From: Pholis gunnellus
Taxonomy: Eukaryota > Chordata > Actinopteri > Perciformes > Pholidae
NCBI GenBank assembly: GCA_910591455.2
Contig: OU342806.1
Location: forward strand, 1,091,941 to 1,155,940
Direction: 5' to 3'
DNA length: 64,000 nt
In this document: one piece after another, positions 37,034 to 49,453 of the stretch
Layout of the letters: each line of letters begins with the position of its first letter
Numbering within the stretch: the stretch's first letter is position 1
Notes under the pieces: model-generated
Told to the model about the DNA's origin: nothing
Database searches by the model: none
What the model saw: only the letters and a program-made list of their open reading frames with translations
Program-made: the position numbers and the translations under genes

Positions 37034-40000
37034 TCATCTCCCCGTGAACAGTTTCCTGTAGCGTCCGTGAGCAGCGGCACTGATGATGACCTTGACGACG
37101 GCCGAGCCTTCGTCCGCGTTCACCTGCACGTCCTGAACGGCGGCCTCCTTGTACAGCCAACTGTGGACGGAGATGCACGTTAGCGGTCTTATTTAAAAAA
37201 AAGAAACGCAGCAGCAGCGAGGAGGACGGTCGTCACCTTAACTGAGGAGAGCTGAGGTCAACGCTGAGCTCCAACACGCGTTTCCCCGTCGACTTCACGA
37301 TCTCTTCCTCCACCGCCGTCCTCAGGCGCTCCAGACCTCGCTGCTCCAGGGCTGAGATGGGCAGAGCGTCCGGCTCCGACAGCTGATAGCTGAGACAGAA
37401 AACACTCTTAGCTCACACAGAAAGGCTGCATATATCAGGACAACTCATTACTATGTCTTGTATAGTTTTGAGTTCATTTAAATGTGACATTATTACATTT
37501 TGTGCTTTTGATCTTCTAGGCTGCTGAGCACATTTTCTATTATTTCCATTAAAGGGACAGTGTGTAAGTTGTAGTGACATCTAGTGGTGACGTTGCAGAT
37601 TGCAACTAACGAAATACCCCTCCGCTAAGCCCCTCCCCTTTCCAAGCGTGTCGCGAACAACGGTGGCCTCGAGGTAGAGATTTATCTTTAGGGTTTTAGT
37701 ACAACTAGAAGCTACTTTTACCAATACTCTTCCATTACTATATCTGTTCTATTACATGAATAAATCATTGATTTTAAAAACAAATTAGAATTTTAAAAAC
37801 AAATCAATTAGAAAAGGGTTAGAATTTATTTATAATTTAGAGCAGCAAGGGTTTTGTTTACAAAAGTAAAGTCACTTTACAAAGTCATTAATATCTCACT
37901 GGAAACAAATCTCGTGTCAATAAAATAAATAACATTTCTGAGTGAAGTTTATGAATGTTTAGCACAGAGTTTGGGAACGCATCCCTTCCTTCAGGTAACT
38001 ACGTGGAAGTCTCTCTAGAGTCCGTGTTTGGTTTGTCTGTTCCGGGCTTCTGTAGAAAAACGTGGTGGTGAAACATGATGGACTCCGCCTCCTGCTCCCT
38101 ATGCAGATATGAAGGACTCCTTCTAAGCTAACTAAAATCCTCCTCCTGAATGCGACACGCTGGCCCTTTAAGGACAAACTTTGTCTTCCTACTTGTCAAC
38201 GAGGTCCGTTTTATTGTGGACTTCTATCATGGAGCTCATCAGCCTGTCGGGGATCTGCATGTTCTCCAGAACTCTCAGCACGTTCACCTTCTGGTTCACC
38301 GTCTCCGGGTGACTGATGTCTCTGACGTGGACCAGCAGGTCCTGAGAGACAGACAGATGGACGAGTCAACATCTCTAAGTAAAGACTGTAGTTCTGTTTC
38401 ACGTCGCCGAGTGGAAACCCACCGAGTGTTTGATGTCCTCCAGCGTGGCGGAGAAGGAGTCGATGAGCCGGTGGGGCAGCTGGGACAGGAAGCCGATGGT
38501 GTCCACGTACAGGACGGTCATGTGACTGGGCAGCTGGCCGGCGTGCACGGTGACGTCCAGCGTGGCGAACAGCTGGTTTCTGGGCTGAAGGGCGACGTCG
38601 CCCGTCAGCGCTTTGATCAGGGTCGTTTTTCCTGAACGGAAACAAAAAAAAAGAGGTTTGTGGGGATTTTATGTGGGGATTCCCTGCCTCTACTAAATAT
38701 GTAAACGGTTTTATTTCCCAGCGTCTCACCACAGTTCGTGTATCCCAACACGGAGACGGTGGGGAACTCCTTGTGTTGACGCTGAGATCTCAGCAGGCTC
38801 CTCTTCCTCCTCAGTTTCTCCAGCGCCGAGCGGATCTTCATCTCGCGCTCCCTCAGCAGTCTCTGCTGGACCTCCATCAGCGTCTCCCCTGTACGGACCA
38901 ATCAGCAAGCAGGGTCAGCGGCCGAACATCCAATCACAGGTGTGCGTGTGGTTTAATCGCCCCGGGCGTCGTTACCTGAGCCTCCCATGTATCTCGACCC
39001 TCCGCCCTGCTGATCCAAGTTTGCCAATTCATTTTTCAGACGAGACCTGTACGCCGTCAGAAGAAGACGTTTTTAAAACCCCAATGGATGCTGGGAAAAA
39101 TACAAGAAGAAATATATAAAAACGTTACCTCAACAAGGGGATCTCTGCCAGAGAGATCTGTAGCTTGGCCTCTTTGGTCTTGGCGTTGCAGCGAAAGATG
39201 TGGAGAACCACAGAGTACCGGTCAAACACTTTGACCCCCCAGGCCTCCTCGAACTCCCTCTGTGGGGGGGACACACAGCCGTCAGCGGCTGAAAACGTCC
39301 CGCGTGTAAAGACGTACACAAGGCCTAAATAAAACATGCAGGAGTGCTCGTAACAGCCTTCAAATCAGTTGTAAATACATCTGTGTTTATTATCTAACCG
39401 TTCACGTTCAGCTACTACGAACACCAGCTGCAAATTAAAGCGTGACGTCATGAAGGCTTCCTTTAGACGGTGGGAGTGGGGTGCCCTATTAATGTTTAGA
39501 TTAGAGTAACTAATATCTGTGCACGTCCCTGCTTGTGTGTAGCCAGAAAGCTATTTTCAAGAATCAGAACCAGTGAAAATAAAACATAAACATAAAATAA
39601 GAAATGCAATAAAATGTGAAAAATATACAAAAAGTGCTTAGTTCACCTCAGAGGAAGGATACAGACGCTCCACATTCACAAACACCGCAGTGATTCCTGC
39701 CGTCTGTCTGATTTTATCTACAAAAACACAAACACAACATGATTCATATCAAAGATATCGATCAGCTGAGACGTGCACGTGGAGGCTGAGCGGAACCTGT
39801 CAGAGTCTGGAAGTTCCCTTTGCCGAAGATCTTCTTCTTCTCTGGTGTCTTGGTGGACATGATGAGCTGGTCCACCACTCTCCAGCTGTCCAAAGTGTTC
39901 ACGAGACCCACGGCCTCGGCCATCATCAGCTCAGCTGCGCACAAACACAGCTCGATAAACAAACTCGCCTGCGCGCGCGCGCACACCTGGTGGACGGTGT

Positions 40001-40376
40001 GTTACCTACCGGTGGTCAGGTGCTGCTTCCGGCTCCCCCACTTCACATCGGGGTGAACCACGAACACTCTGTGCTGCTGAGCGGGCGCGTGCAGCTGAAA
40101 CAGCTCCTCCACCTCGCTGTCATCGATGAAGTCGTCATCCTCTCCATCCTCTTCTTCCTCCGCCTCGTGCACCCCGCTGCCTCTGAGGTCATCCGTGATG
40201 TCCCTCGACCTGCACGCGGACAGCGTGAACGCCCTCAGCTGAGAGGGACATGCTGCTCCGACTGCACGCGGAGGCTTGTGAAGGAGTCTGCAGGTAGCCG
40301 ATGATGTCAGACAGGTGTGTGCGCAGCGACGCTGCAGTACCGGAAACCACGAGAGAACCCTCCTCAGTGCTGTCAT
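37034..40376 (-). CDS. gtpbp6: GTP-binding protein 6, mitochondrial HflX-family GTPase
   Basis: Coding exons, 5' to 3' on the minus strand: 40376-40010, 39934-39797, 39717-39647, 39259-39129, 39046-38976, 38888-38730, 38631-38423, 38341-38193, 37389-37237 and 37160-37034. All junctions keep phase; 524 residues (human 516). GTPBP6 acts in mitochondrial ribosome recycling and large-subunit assembly. The N-terminus is rich in Arg, Ser and Ala as expected for mitochondrial import, followed by an acidic stretch (HEAEEEEDGEDDDFIDDSEV). The HflX N-terminal domain is recognisable (MSTKTPEKKKIFGKGNFQTL, GVKVFDRYSVVLHIFRCNA). G motifs are visible: G1 GYTNCGKTT, G2 region QLFATLDVT, G3 DTIGF, and G4 NKTD where human has NKVD. 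The last exons encode SALEQRGLERL and end YRKLFTGR. A MITE lies in the intron between 38192 and 37390. Confidence 0.96.
37549..38171 (+). mobile_element. TTAA-flanked MITE in a gtpbp6 intron
   Basis: The left end is TTAAAGGGACAGTGTGTA. The right end is CACGCTGGCCCTTTAA, whose complement is TTAAAGGGCCAGCGTG, so the ends are imperfect inverted repeats sharing TTAA. TTAA duplications are the hallmark of piggyBac-type insertion. It has no transposase ORF and AT-rich internal sequence. Its right end stops about 21 bp from the exon 8 splice donor of gtpbp6. Confidence 0.75.
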
Positions 40377-41442
40377 GGTGCTCTTATTGTACAGCCATCA
40401 CTACGTCCATGATTGTTGTTATTGTCATGCTTTAGGAGAGAGAGCCACCGCGCATGCGCACTGTGAACGTGTTCTTCTTCTTGCTCACCGGAGATCACAA
40501 AGCAGCCTGCAGAGGGAATACTGCCACCTGCTGGCGTGTTGATGCACCGTCTAGAATCCAGATCACGTTAGAATCAGCTGTTCATGCTGGAAAACTGGGA
40601 CTGTGTATTTATATTTTATATTATCCCACCATTATTTTAAATATTTTTTTTCTTTTGATGTATATTTATTTTATTGATGATTTTATTTATATATGTAATA
40701 CATAAAAATATATTAATGGTGTTATATTTTTCATTTACTTTGATGTACGTATGTGTGTGTGTATGTATATTAAACAAATGAAAACAAATGATTATATATG
40801 AATAATTTTGTATTTTTTTGTATGTGTATGTATATATTTGGTTGTTGTATTAATAATTAATAGTAAAATGTATATTTTAACTTTATCATTTTATTTAAAG
40901 TTACTACAATAACGTTCATTTAGTGTTGGTTCTGTCGCCCCCTGTGGATTAAAGTGGTAGTGTCTCTGAGCGCCAGAGTCCTTTTACAAAACCTCTCATT
41001 TTACTGCAGCAGGGTCTGACAGTCTGCCCCTCTCAGTCCTGGTTCTAGCCCCGAGCCTCCCTGCAGAACCAGGTAAAGGTTCCTCGCTGTCACTTTAACA
41101 CCAGTTGAATCTCGGCGGTTCATGACGTCACGCTGTGTGGGCGTGCGCCGCCTAAAAACAGGTCAAACAGGTCGGACACAACCTCCATATTAAGGCTCTC
41201 AGTAGGATGTATGCTGATGGAAAGTAAAAAGGCTTTAACGGTTATTTGTGAGTGAGAATCTCTTTAATTCTCACTGCTCGTCATCTTTAAATCAGACAGA
41301 GGAACAGAGTCAGATGCCTCAACAAGCCGCAACATGACCGGCGGTGACTTCACCTCTAGGAAGAAACAAGGTGTGCGCGTCCGACCCGGAGCTGTGCGAC
41401 AGGCTGACAGGGAAGTGGAGCCACACGGGCACTTTTAAAGCG
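40377..41442. other. Divergent intergenic region between gtpbp6 and the ICOSL-like gene
   Basis: About 1.1 kb that must hold both promoters. AT-rich in the middle (40600-40900). It includes an inverted family D fragment (40925-41080) and the leader of the ICOSL-like gene with CGTGCGCCGCC-type CpGs near 41110-41160. No ORF of note. Confidence 0.6.
40925..41080 (-). repeat. Family D repeat, inverted fragment
   Basis: TTCTGTCGCCCCCTGTGG, GTGTCTCTGAGCGCCAGAGT and CCTCTCATTTTACTGCAGCA also occur at 49500-49600 in the same sense, and as complements at 42740-42840 and 43918-44035. Confidence 0.7.
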
Positions 41443-44400
41443 ATGATGGGTCTGTGCTCGTTCTCCAGTCGGAGGAGGAACAGGTCTTTGAATGCTTTCT
41501 GCGTCTTTGGCGCACAAACGGCGCACAAAGCGGCTCTGTGGAGATCCGGACTGCTGCTCGGCTTCCTGGGTTTCTGCGCCTGTCTGGGTGAGACGACCAC
41601 ACACTGACATGTACCTGGTACACTGAAGTACTGCAAGTATTCACACCATGTACTACTACTACTACAGTTAGTCTGTCAGTAAAAGTTAGTATTCAAACTG
41701 TGACTGTTCTACTATTATATATATATATACTATCATTAGAGTATTACTCACGTATTAATGGAAAAGCAGGATTTTACTGTTACTATAACTAATCATTATT
41801 TTCATTATGGATTCATCTGCTGATTATTTTGGTTTGTGAAAATGGTGAGAAATGTTTGTGTCAACTACCCAGAGCCCAAAGTGACACCTTCACTATGTTA
41901 GTTTAGTCCAAACCTCAAGATTACACTGAAAGTGTTTTAAAGTCATTTAACAGAAAAAGTAGTGAATCGTCTCATTAGTGAAGCTGGAGCCATGAAATGT
42001 TTTTACACGTTTGCTAAATGATTATCTATAAAGTTGCCAGTTAAGATCTTATCAAAGGATTACTCGACTAATGTAGTTTTTACTGTACAACTACTTCAAA
42101 TGTGTACTTTAAGTGACAGTGAGTAATTTGTATCTGGTCCTGAACCAGTCTCAGTTCAGTCCTGATCCTCTATGAACCAGTCTCAGTGTAGTCCTGATCC
42201 TCTATAGACCTCCATCAGTAAAGAGACCATCAGAGAGAAGATGGTCTGTTTCTATAGAGTTATTCTTGATGCTCGTCATCAGGGCCACCGGGTCGGATTC
42301 TGGTGAAACCAGATGAACTCATGCAGGTTCACCAGAACCTCCTTCAGCTCAGACTCCAGCAGAGACCGGTCCACTGTGGACAGAACCAGATCCTCCAGCA
42401 GAGACCGGTCCACCGTGGACAGACCCAGATCCTCCAGCAGAGACCGGTCCACCGTGGACAGACCCAGATCCTCCAGCAGAGACCGGTCCACTGTGGACAG
42501 ACCCAGATCCAGGAGCTCCAGAGGGAGGAGGAGAGCTCAGCTCCCGGCAGCAGCAGCAGCAGCGTCGTCTTCTCCTCCTCCTCCTCCTCCTCCTCTTCCA
42601 GGAGCAGAGCTTCTCCTCTCTGGGAGTCAACACCGACACCACGCTGCTGGAGACCCAGGGTGTATTGCTGGACCCGCTGGAGGGAAGGGAGGCACGGGAG
42701 AACCAGAACCAGGACTGAGAGCGTTAGAACCTGCTGCAGTAACATGAGAGGTTTTCTAAAGGGAGTCTGGTGCTCAGAGACACTACAGCTTTAGACCACA
42801 GGGGGCGACAGAACCAAGAGAAATGAAAGTTCCTCGTAGTAGCTTTAAGTACAGTACTTGAATAGAAGTACTCGGTTACTCTCTCCTACACTGATACGTT
42901 ACTGTCTTGTCTCTCTTGTCTGTCCTCAGAGGAAGAGTGCGTCCTCGGTATCGTCGGACAGCCGGTCTCGCTGCCCTGCGTTCGCCCCCAGTTAAAAACC
43001 TCGGTGAACATCACCATCGAGTGGAGGAGAGGCGAGGAGGTGGTGCTCCGGTCGATGTGGAGGGTCGACGGCATCGTGGAGGAGTGGAGCATCAACAGGG
43101 CCACGAGCCCGACGGACGCCGCGCTGACGGGAAACTTGTCCCTGCAGCTTCCCACGGTGGACCTCTCGGAGCACAGCGTGAACTACAGTCTGCACGTCAT
43201 TTCAGGGAAGAATCACAGCACCGAGCTGTGCACCGTGTGCCTCAGGACCGCAGGTCAGTGTCCAACAATCAATCACACACAGGAAGTGATCAGGACGAGT
43301 ATTTAGAGTATTTAGAGGAGCTAACGTTGTCTTTGACGGCTGTTTTGCAGCCAGTTTCAGCTTCCCGCTGCTGCGGAGGGAGAAGGAGGCCGGGCCGGGA
43401 GGCGAGACCGCCTTCTGGTGTCACTCCAGCGGGGGTTTCCCTGCACCTGCAGTCTACTGGATCATCAACGACACTGAGGAACCCCCCTACGGCTCGGTGA
43501 GGACGCTGGCGGCGGCGCTGCCGGACTCCATTCTGTACAACGTCACGAGCCAGCTGACGCTCAACGTCTCCAAGGACGCCAGTGTGTCGTGCGTCGTGGA
43601 GAACCCGTCCACGAACGAAAACTTGACGTCCACAACCAGTGAGTGATTCGCTCAGTGATTTCCAGGCTCCATAAAAACTCACAACACCACCTGTTCCACT
43701 AATCTCTGGTTCTCTTGTTGATGCAAAGGCGGGGTGAAAGTGAGGGGCGGCCCCGTGGTGAGCGGCAGAGCCTCGGAGGCCATGTGGATCTTCAGCACGG
43801 TGCTCTGCGCAGTGGTCGGGGTCATGGTGTTGGTGGGCGTCGTCTACCAGATTCACCTGGACAGGATGAGCAAGAAGAAGAAGAAAGAGTTCCAAAAAAA
43901 ACAGAACAGAGGTAGGCAGACCCTGCTGCAGTAAAATGAAGTTTTCTAAAGGGACTCTGGCGCTCAGAGACACTACCACTTCAGACCACAGGGGGCGACA
44001 GAACCAACACAACATGAAAGTTCCTCACAGTAACTTTAAATAATAATAGTTAAAATATTAAGGCAAGGTTTCCACAGGGACTTCTCATGTGTCCTAAAAA
44101 TCTATTTGGTCGAACTTTGTTGACTGTAGCAGGAAACTGCCTCAAGAGGAGGTTAGTCAGGTGATAACAAGGTTAAAGGGTTTTTATTTGTCATTGTACA
44201 ACAGGGTGGAACAACAATTCAGATTGCAGTCCCAACTTGCTACATAGGAAAAAAAACTACATTATATATGTAAATGGAGGATGAATTAAAGAAGTCTGGT
44301 GGTTCAGCAGCTGATACTTCTGTACCTCTTTCCAGACGGCAGCACAGTGAACAGGCTGCGGTGGGTTTTATCTTTTAATAACCTTTGAGTTCTGTGCGGG

Positions 44401-45444
44401 CACCTCTTGTCACCAATATCACTGATGCTCAGTAGAGACACACCAGTGGTGTTCTGGGAGGTTTTTCTGTTTGTGTAGTTGAGCTCAGAGTAGATGGTGG
44501 TGGTCTAATCAAGGGGGCTGGAGGTCAATGGTGAATGGACGTTCTAGTCTTCCGAACACTCAAACAATTGACACTTTGTCTTTTCACTACTTCATCATAT
44601 CATGGATGAACTGTCTGGATTGTGGGTCAGAATAGAACATCCTGGTATTTTTGACACACTGCGTTTTAAATACTATCTATTGAGGACAAACTAAACCTTT
44701 TTCTGGCGTACTGTGACATTCCTGATGTGGGACTAATAAAGGATCGTCTTAATTTAAGGTAATCTGGGTTTTGGAACACACAGCAGCAGATGTCAGGGGT
44801 CAGGGTCTGGAGGATCTGGGGATCGAACCGTCGATCTTTGGATTAGTGGACGACCTGTTGTACCTCCTGAAGGGACCAAACCCTGTTCAATGTAAAAAGT
44901 ATCAAATGTATTCTAAAGTTCAGGAAATGAAGAGAGAATGGTTTCCAATATTTCACAAGACAAACAACTAATCTTTAAAAATCTTTAGTGTAGTTATCTG
45001 ATTAATATCATCTATTAATATTAATATCATCTATTCTATCCTGGAGTAGGATTTACCATCATCTCTACTAATTCAAATGATATTCAATCAATCAACAGGT
45101 TTGTTTGACTAAATGTTCTGAAGTCACATTAAATCAACTCAGATCCAACGAGTCAGCAACAAAGAGCAAGAATCACATAAAAGATCAAATAAAATGACAA
45201 TAAGATGAAAGACATGAAGACGATATGTAGTGAGAAAAAAGGAAACATTAAATATAATATTAATAATTTATCACAGGTTTCATTCTGTGGATACTTTTAA
45301 ACTGGCTTTTATGAAGAATATGTGAAATAAATGTTTGCTCTTCGTTCAGGATACAAAAGGAGGAGACCTGAGGAAGAGGAGGAGGAGGAGGAGGAGGAGG
45401 AGAAGGAGGCCATGAAGCCGGAGAAGAAGGAGACCGACGTGTGA
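41443..45444 (+). CDS. icoslg: ICOS ligand-like (B7 family) immunoglobulin membrane protein
   Basis: Five coding exons: 41443-41587, 42930-43253, 43351-43638, 43729-43911 and 45350-45444. Phases are all 1, as usual for Ig-domain exons; about 344 residues. B7 ligands on antigen-presenting cells bind CD28-family receptors on T cells. Exon 1 has a long N-region then a signal-like hydrophobic run (WRSGLLLGFLGFCACLG). Exon 2 is an IgV domain (GIVGQPVSLPC, TIEWRRGEE). Exon 3 is an IgC domain (AFWCHSSGGFPAPAVYWIIN, SVSCVVENPSTNENLT) that resembles ICOSL domain 2 best (FSxPxx, GxPxPxVYWI, IENxxxxxNLT). Exon 4 has the membrane helix (IFSTVLCAVVGVMVLVGVVY) and a lysine-rich stop-transfer. Exon 5 is a Glu-rich cytoplasmic tail ending ETDV. 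The V domain lacks a Cys where the F strand should have one (VNYSLHV) and instead has ELCTVC in the G strand. The orthology call is by motif and is less sure than the B7 family call. Confidence 0.82.
42120..42840 (+). repeat. Family D repeat with internal 36-bp tandem units, in intron 1 of the ICOSL-like gene
   Basis: It starts with repeated GAACCAGTCTCAG blocks, then AGATGGTCTGTTTCTATAGA, GTTCACCAGAACCTCC, and four 36-bp units of CAGAGACCGGTCCACCGT plus GGACAGACCCAGATCCTC (42355-42510). It then has (CTC)n and ends with CTAAAGGGAGTCTGGTGCTC. A matching inverted copy is at 49500-50140. Confidence 0.85.
43918..44035 (+). repeat. Family D repeat, 3' fragment
   Basis: TTTTCTAAAGGGACTCTGGC, GACCACAGGGGGCGACAGAA and CATGAAAGTTCCTCACAGTA parallel 42740-42840. 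It lies just after the exon 4 donor of the ICOSL-like gene. Confidence 0.75.
44812..44870 (-). repeat. tRNA-derived SINE head remnant
   Basis: On the minus strand it reads TCAGGAGGTACAACAGGTCG and GACGGTTCGATCCCCAG, with a good B box (GGTTCGATCCC). This resembles tRNA-derived SINE heads common in fish. It is in the last intron of the ICOSL-like gene. Nearby text (44189-44260, 44725-44760 with AATAAAGGATCGTCTTAATT) may be other parts of old retroelements. Confidence 0.5.
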
Positions 45445-45587
45445 AACGAACACTCCAGACTTCTCTGACTCCAGGAAACGGAGCACGGATTTGTAAATAC
45501 TTAGTTTTGTTGTTGTGATCAAGTTAACGTCCAGACTTTAAACCATTTAAATAGAGTTACTGAAGATTCTTCTGTGTTTCAAGCTTC

Positions 45588-45593
45588 AATAAA
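45588..45593 (+). promoter_or_regulatory. Polyadenylation signal of the ICOSL-like gene
   Basis: AATAAA in TTCAATAAAGAGACTC, 144 bp after the stop codon. Confidence 0.7.
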
Positions 45594-45617
45594 GAGACTC
45601 AAACCAGCTGCAGCGGA

Positions 45618-45623
45618 TTTATT
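45618..45623 (-). promoter_or_regulatory. Possible polyadenylation signal of nit2
   Basis: TTTATT on plus, AATAAA on minus, about 480 bp after the nit2 stop codon. Confidence 0.5.
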
Positions 45624-46104
45624 TACATTCATACAGAAAATGTGACAATTTACATTTGAATCATACTTTAACAAAAACAGACAAAAGTATTTCTGCTGTT
45701 TGACTTTGAATAATATGAACTGAATGAAAGATCTGATGTAGAGATTCCACTCGCTGGTGATTAATCGAGTAGTTTATATAAACACTTTATAAAATGTCCT
45801 CGACTCAAATATATTCAGTTCAGGAAAGAAAAGCAGAAAGTCTTCAAGTTCAAGAAGCTGGAATCAGAGAATTATGACTCAAACCGATAAATCATCAAAA
45901 ATAGTTCATTTCAAAGTTAACAACTAATCAGCTGTAAAGTCGTCACATTAGAGAAGCTCCGACCAGCAAACGTTTGTTTCTACTCGATAAACACGAGGCT
46001 TCAGCTCCGTCCTTCCAGAAGAAGAGAGCGGCTCTTAGACCGGTGAGTCCGGTGAGTCGGACCACGTTGGTGTCGGTACCTTCGTTCCTCTGGAGGTCAC
46101 ATGA

Positions 46105-49100
46105 TCAGCTGGCTCCTCCCCCCCCCACAGAGGTCACGGTGTACAGGTCGTCCCGCCGCTGAGCTGTGACGGGGATCTGCTGCCGGATGTCGGCCAAGTA
46201 CTGCAGGTCTGGGATCAGATGAGACCGGGTTCAGATACACACAAACAACGAGACTTTAACTCCTCCTCCTCCTCCTCCTCCTCCTCCTCCTCCTCCTCCT
46301 CCTCCTCCTCCTCCTCCTCCTCCTCCTCCTCCTCCTCCTCCTCCTCCTCCTCCTCCTCCTCCTCCTCCTCCACCACTCACCGACGTCGGCGTAGATGACG
46401 GCCTCCTCTGGTCCGGCCTTAGAGATCACTTCCCCCCTGAAACAAGTTAGAAATATGAATAAATACTCAAACTAGAGCTTGAATATCAGAAGGAGAGAAA
46501 GTGCAGCTTATAATACATGAATTCATATTTATAATGTTACAACAGTACGTCAAAGTATCCGCTGCGAGTAGAAAGTTTGAGTCTTTTCTTTCTTTAAAGT
46601 TTTCCTTTCATTCACAAACTAACTCGTGTTGCCTTCACTGCACATGACAACAGTCAGACACGCGGCTCTTCTCGTTTCTCAGTTTGTACATCCTTGATTC
46701 CTTTCCTTTCCTCCTCTCCTCTCCTCGCATCCTGGTTCCTCAACAATTTAAAGCAGCTTCAGTTAACCCTCTGAACTTGAAAAGCATGTTTTCTTTCAAA
46801 ATGATCGGCAAAAGAACCCGACGTCATCGTCAGATTGTCATCTGTCCAATGGTCCTTGAACACATCATGTGTGATGAAAGCTTCCATGAGGAAAAACAAC
46901 CAAACTGAGGCTTTCAAATGTGATTTTCAAGATGATTTCTGGGTCACAGGCAGGAGGACGGAGGAGGTGAGGAGGCAGACAGTGGAGAAAAGGTCAGAGG
47001 AAACATGTTGTGGGTGTTTGTGTACCAGGGGTTCACCACGGTGCTGTGACCCCAGGCCACGTACGAGGACGTCTCATCTCGGGCCGGAGACGCTGTGGCC
47101 ACGAACACCTGGTTATCCAGAGCCCTGAGGAGGAGACAAGGAAAGGAGACAAGGAGACCACTAAGGTCACATGACACAGTGGTAAACTCTGTCTTTAGGA
47201 ACTCCTCACATCACAACATGGAGAACACATGTACAGATACAAAAATATAAATGACATATTTAAAGCATTAAAAGTTATATTTGACAGAATGTTTGTTTCT
47301 GATGATCAGATTTATATTAAAGAACTTTAGAGTTTAGTTAAAGGAACTATTTCCTCTCTCATCACGTTTATCATAGTTTTCAGTTTGTTTTTATTTCATT
47401 ATAGTTTAGTTTTAATAAATGTGTTTGCTTTAGTTTAGTTGTTAGTTTTAGTTTGTTTGTTGTTGATGATATAGTTCAGGGTTAGTTTTTCTTAAAGGAT
47501 ATTTATTTAACTCATTCTTTAGTTCATATTATTTAATGCTTATTTTCTTTTTGGTGTCAGTTTTAGTTTACTATATTCTTTATTATATTATATATATAAT
47601 AATAATATAAAATAATATATAATCTAATCTCATTAAATCCACATTAAAACTAAAAACTAATTCCATCAATCAAAGAATTCAGCATCAGGACACATTCATC
47701 CACTGATCCTGTTTCTACTTTGTCTCCTTATAAAATAGTAATTAATAGAATTATAGTTAATTAATTAAATTATCTAATAATATCAAGCACTTTATTTATT
47801 TGAGTTTTTATTGTTTTTTTAAAGGTTTACATATTTATCATATCTTTACTGTTTAATGACTTATCTTTTATACTTTATTATCCTTTATTATACTTTATTA
47901 TCTTTTATTATACTTTATTATCCTTTATTATACTTTATTATACTTTATTATCCTTTATTATACTTTATTATCCTTTATTATACTTTATTATACTTTATTA
48001 TACTTTATTATACTTTATTATCTTTTATTATACTTTATTATACTTTATTAAACTTTATTATACTTTATTATACTTTATTATACTTTATTATACTTTATTA
48101 TCTTTTATTATACTTTATTATACTTTATTAAACTTTATTATACTTTATTATACTTTATTATACTTTATTATCTTTTATTATACTTTATTATACTTTATTA
48201 AACTTTATTATACTTTATTATCTTTTATTATACTTTATTATCTTTTATTATACTTTATTATACTTTATTATCCTTTATTATCCTTTATTATACTTTATTA
48301 TCCTTTATTATCCTTTATTATACTTTATTATCCTTTATTATCCTTTATTATACTTTATTATACTTTATTACTGATGTCTCTTGTTGTTGCTGCTGTAATT
48401 CCTCGCTGTAAGATTAATAAAGGATAATATTATCTGATTTAATAAGAATGCAAGGTTGTATAAGAAGAGAGTAACTGTGCTGATGAGACGTGAGTCAACC
48501 CTGTAAAGACGTCTTCCGTCTAACAGATCGGTGGTTCTTCTCTAAACCGGGAGGTGGTTTCGGGGTCTCACCTCCCCCTCTGAAGGAGCTCCCAGTGAGC
48601 CGGTCCCGTGGTCATGTTGAAGGCTCCGGGGTAGACCAGCAGCTGGCAGCCTGAGGACACAAAGACACACCGGTACCAGTCGAACCTCACACCTCTATAA
48701 ATAAGAAGCCCGGTCCGATCGGCCGCTCACCTCTCCGGCTGTAGAGCTGAGCCAGCTCTGCAAACCTCATGTCGTAGCAGATCCCCACGCCCACCTTACA
48801 GAACGCTGAGGGAGGAACCACGGAGGACAACGGGGGTCAGAGGGAGCTCGTTTAAGCTGCGGGAGATTCCACGGAGAGGACAAAGAGTCACTTACGGGTC
48901 TCGAACGTGGACAGACTGTCCCCCGGAGTCAGAGTCTCAGACTCCTGGAAGCAGATTTTCCCCGGAACGTCGATGTCAAAGAGGTGAATCTTAAAAAAAG
49001 GAGGAGAAACCATGTGACTGTCCTGCTGCTGCGATCGTCTAGTGAAGTAAAGTAACTCCAGAGATGAACTCAGACCTTCCTGTGTTTGAGGATCAGATCT

Positions 49101-49406
49101 CCATCAGGACCAAACACCGTACAGCTGTTATACAGCTTCCCTCCGTCCTCCTCAGGGATCGATCCTGGAGGACAAGGAGAACATCAGCAGCTTTTTATAT
49201 GATTTATCAGTAGAAGTAAACAGTGGAGTAGAACCCTTCCCTCTACGGACCGTGGTGTGTAGGTCAGAAGCTTCCTTACCTCCCACCAGATACACCTTGT
49301 TCTCCTTCGCCGTGTCTGACAGCAGCTGGGTGGACTCTCCTGGGATCCTCTCAGCGTACTGAGAGAAGAAGCCGGTTCCATACGGAGAATTGAAGCATTC
49401 CTGTGT

Positions 49407-49453
<47 letters not shown>

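Larger units (their letters stand above)
45445..46104. other. Tail-to-tail spacer between the ICOSL-like gene and nit2
   Basis: About 660 bp with both 3' UTRs. A plus-strand AATAAA is at 45588-45593 for the ICOSL-like gene. A minus-strand AATAAA (TTTATT at 45618-45623) could serve nit2. The two signals are only about 30 bp apart and face each other. Confidence 0.65.

Noticed and set aside
43290..44015. 241-codon ORF antisense to the ICOSL-like gene
   Set aside because: It crosses real plus-strand exons and splice sites with clear Ig homology; shadow frame.
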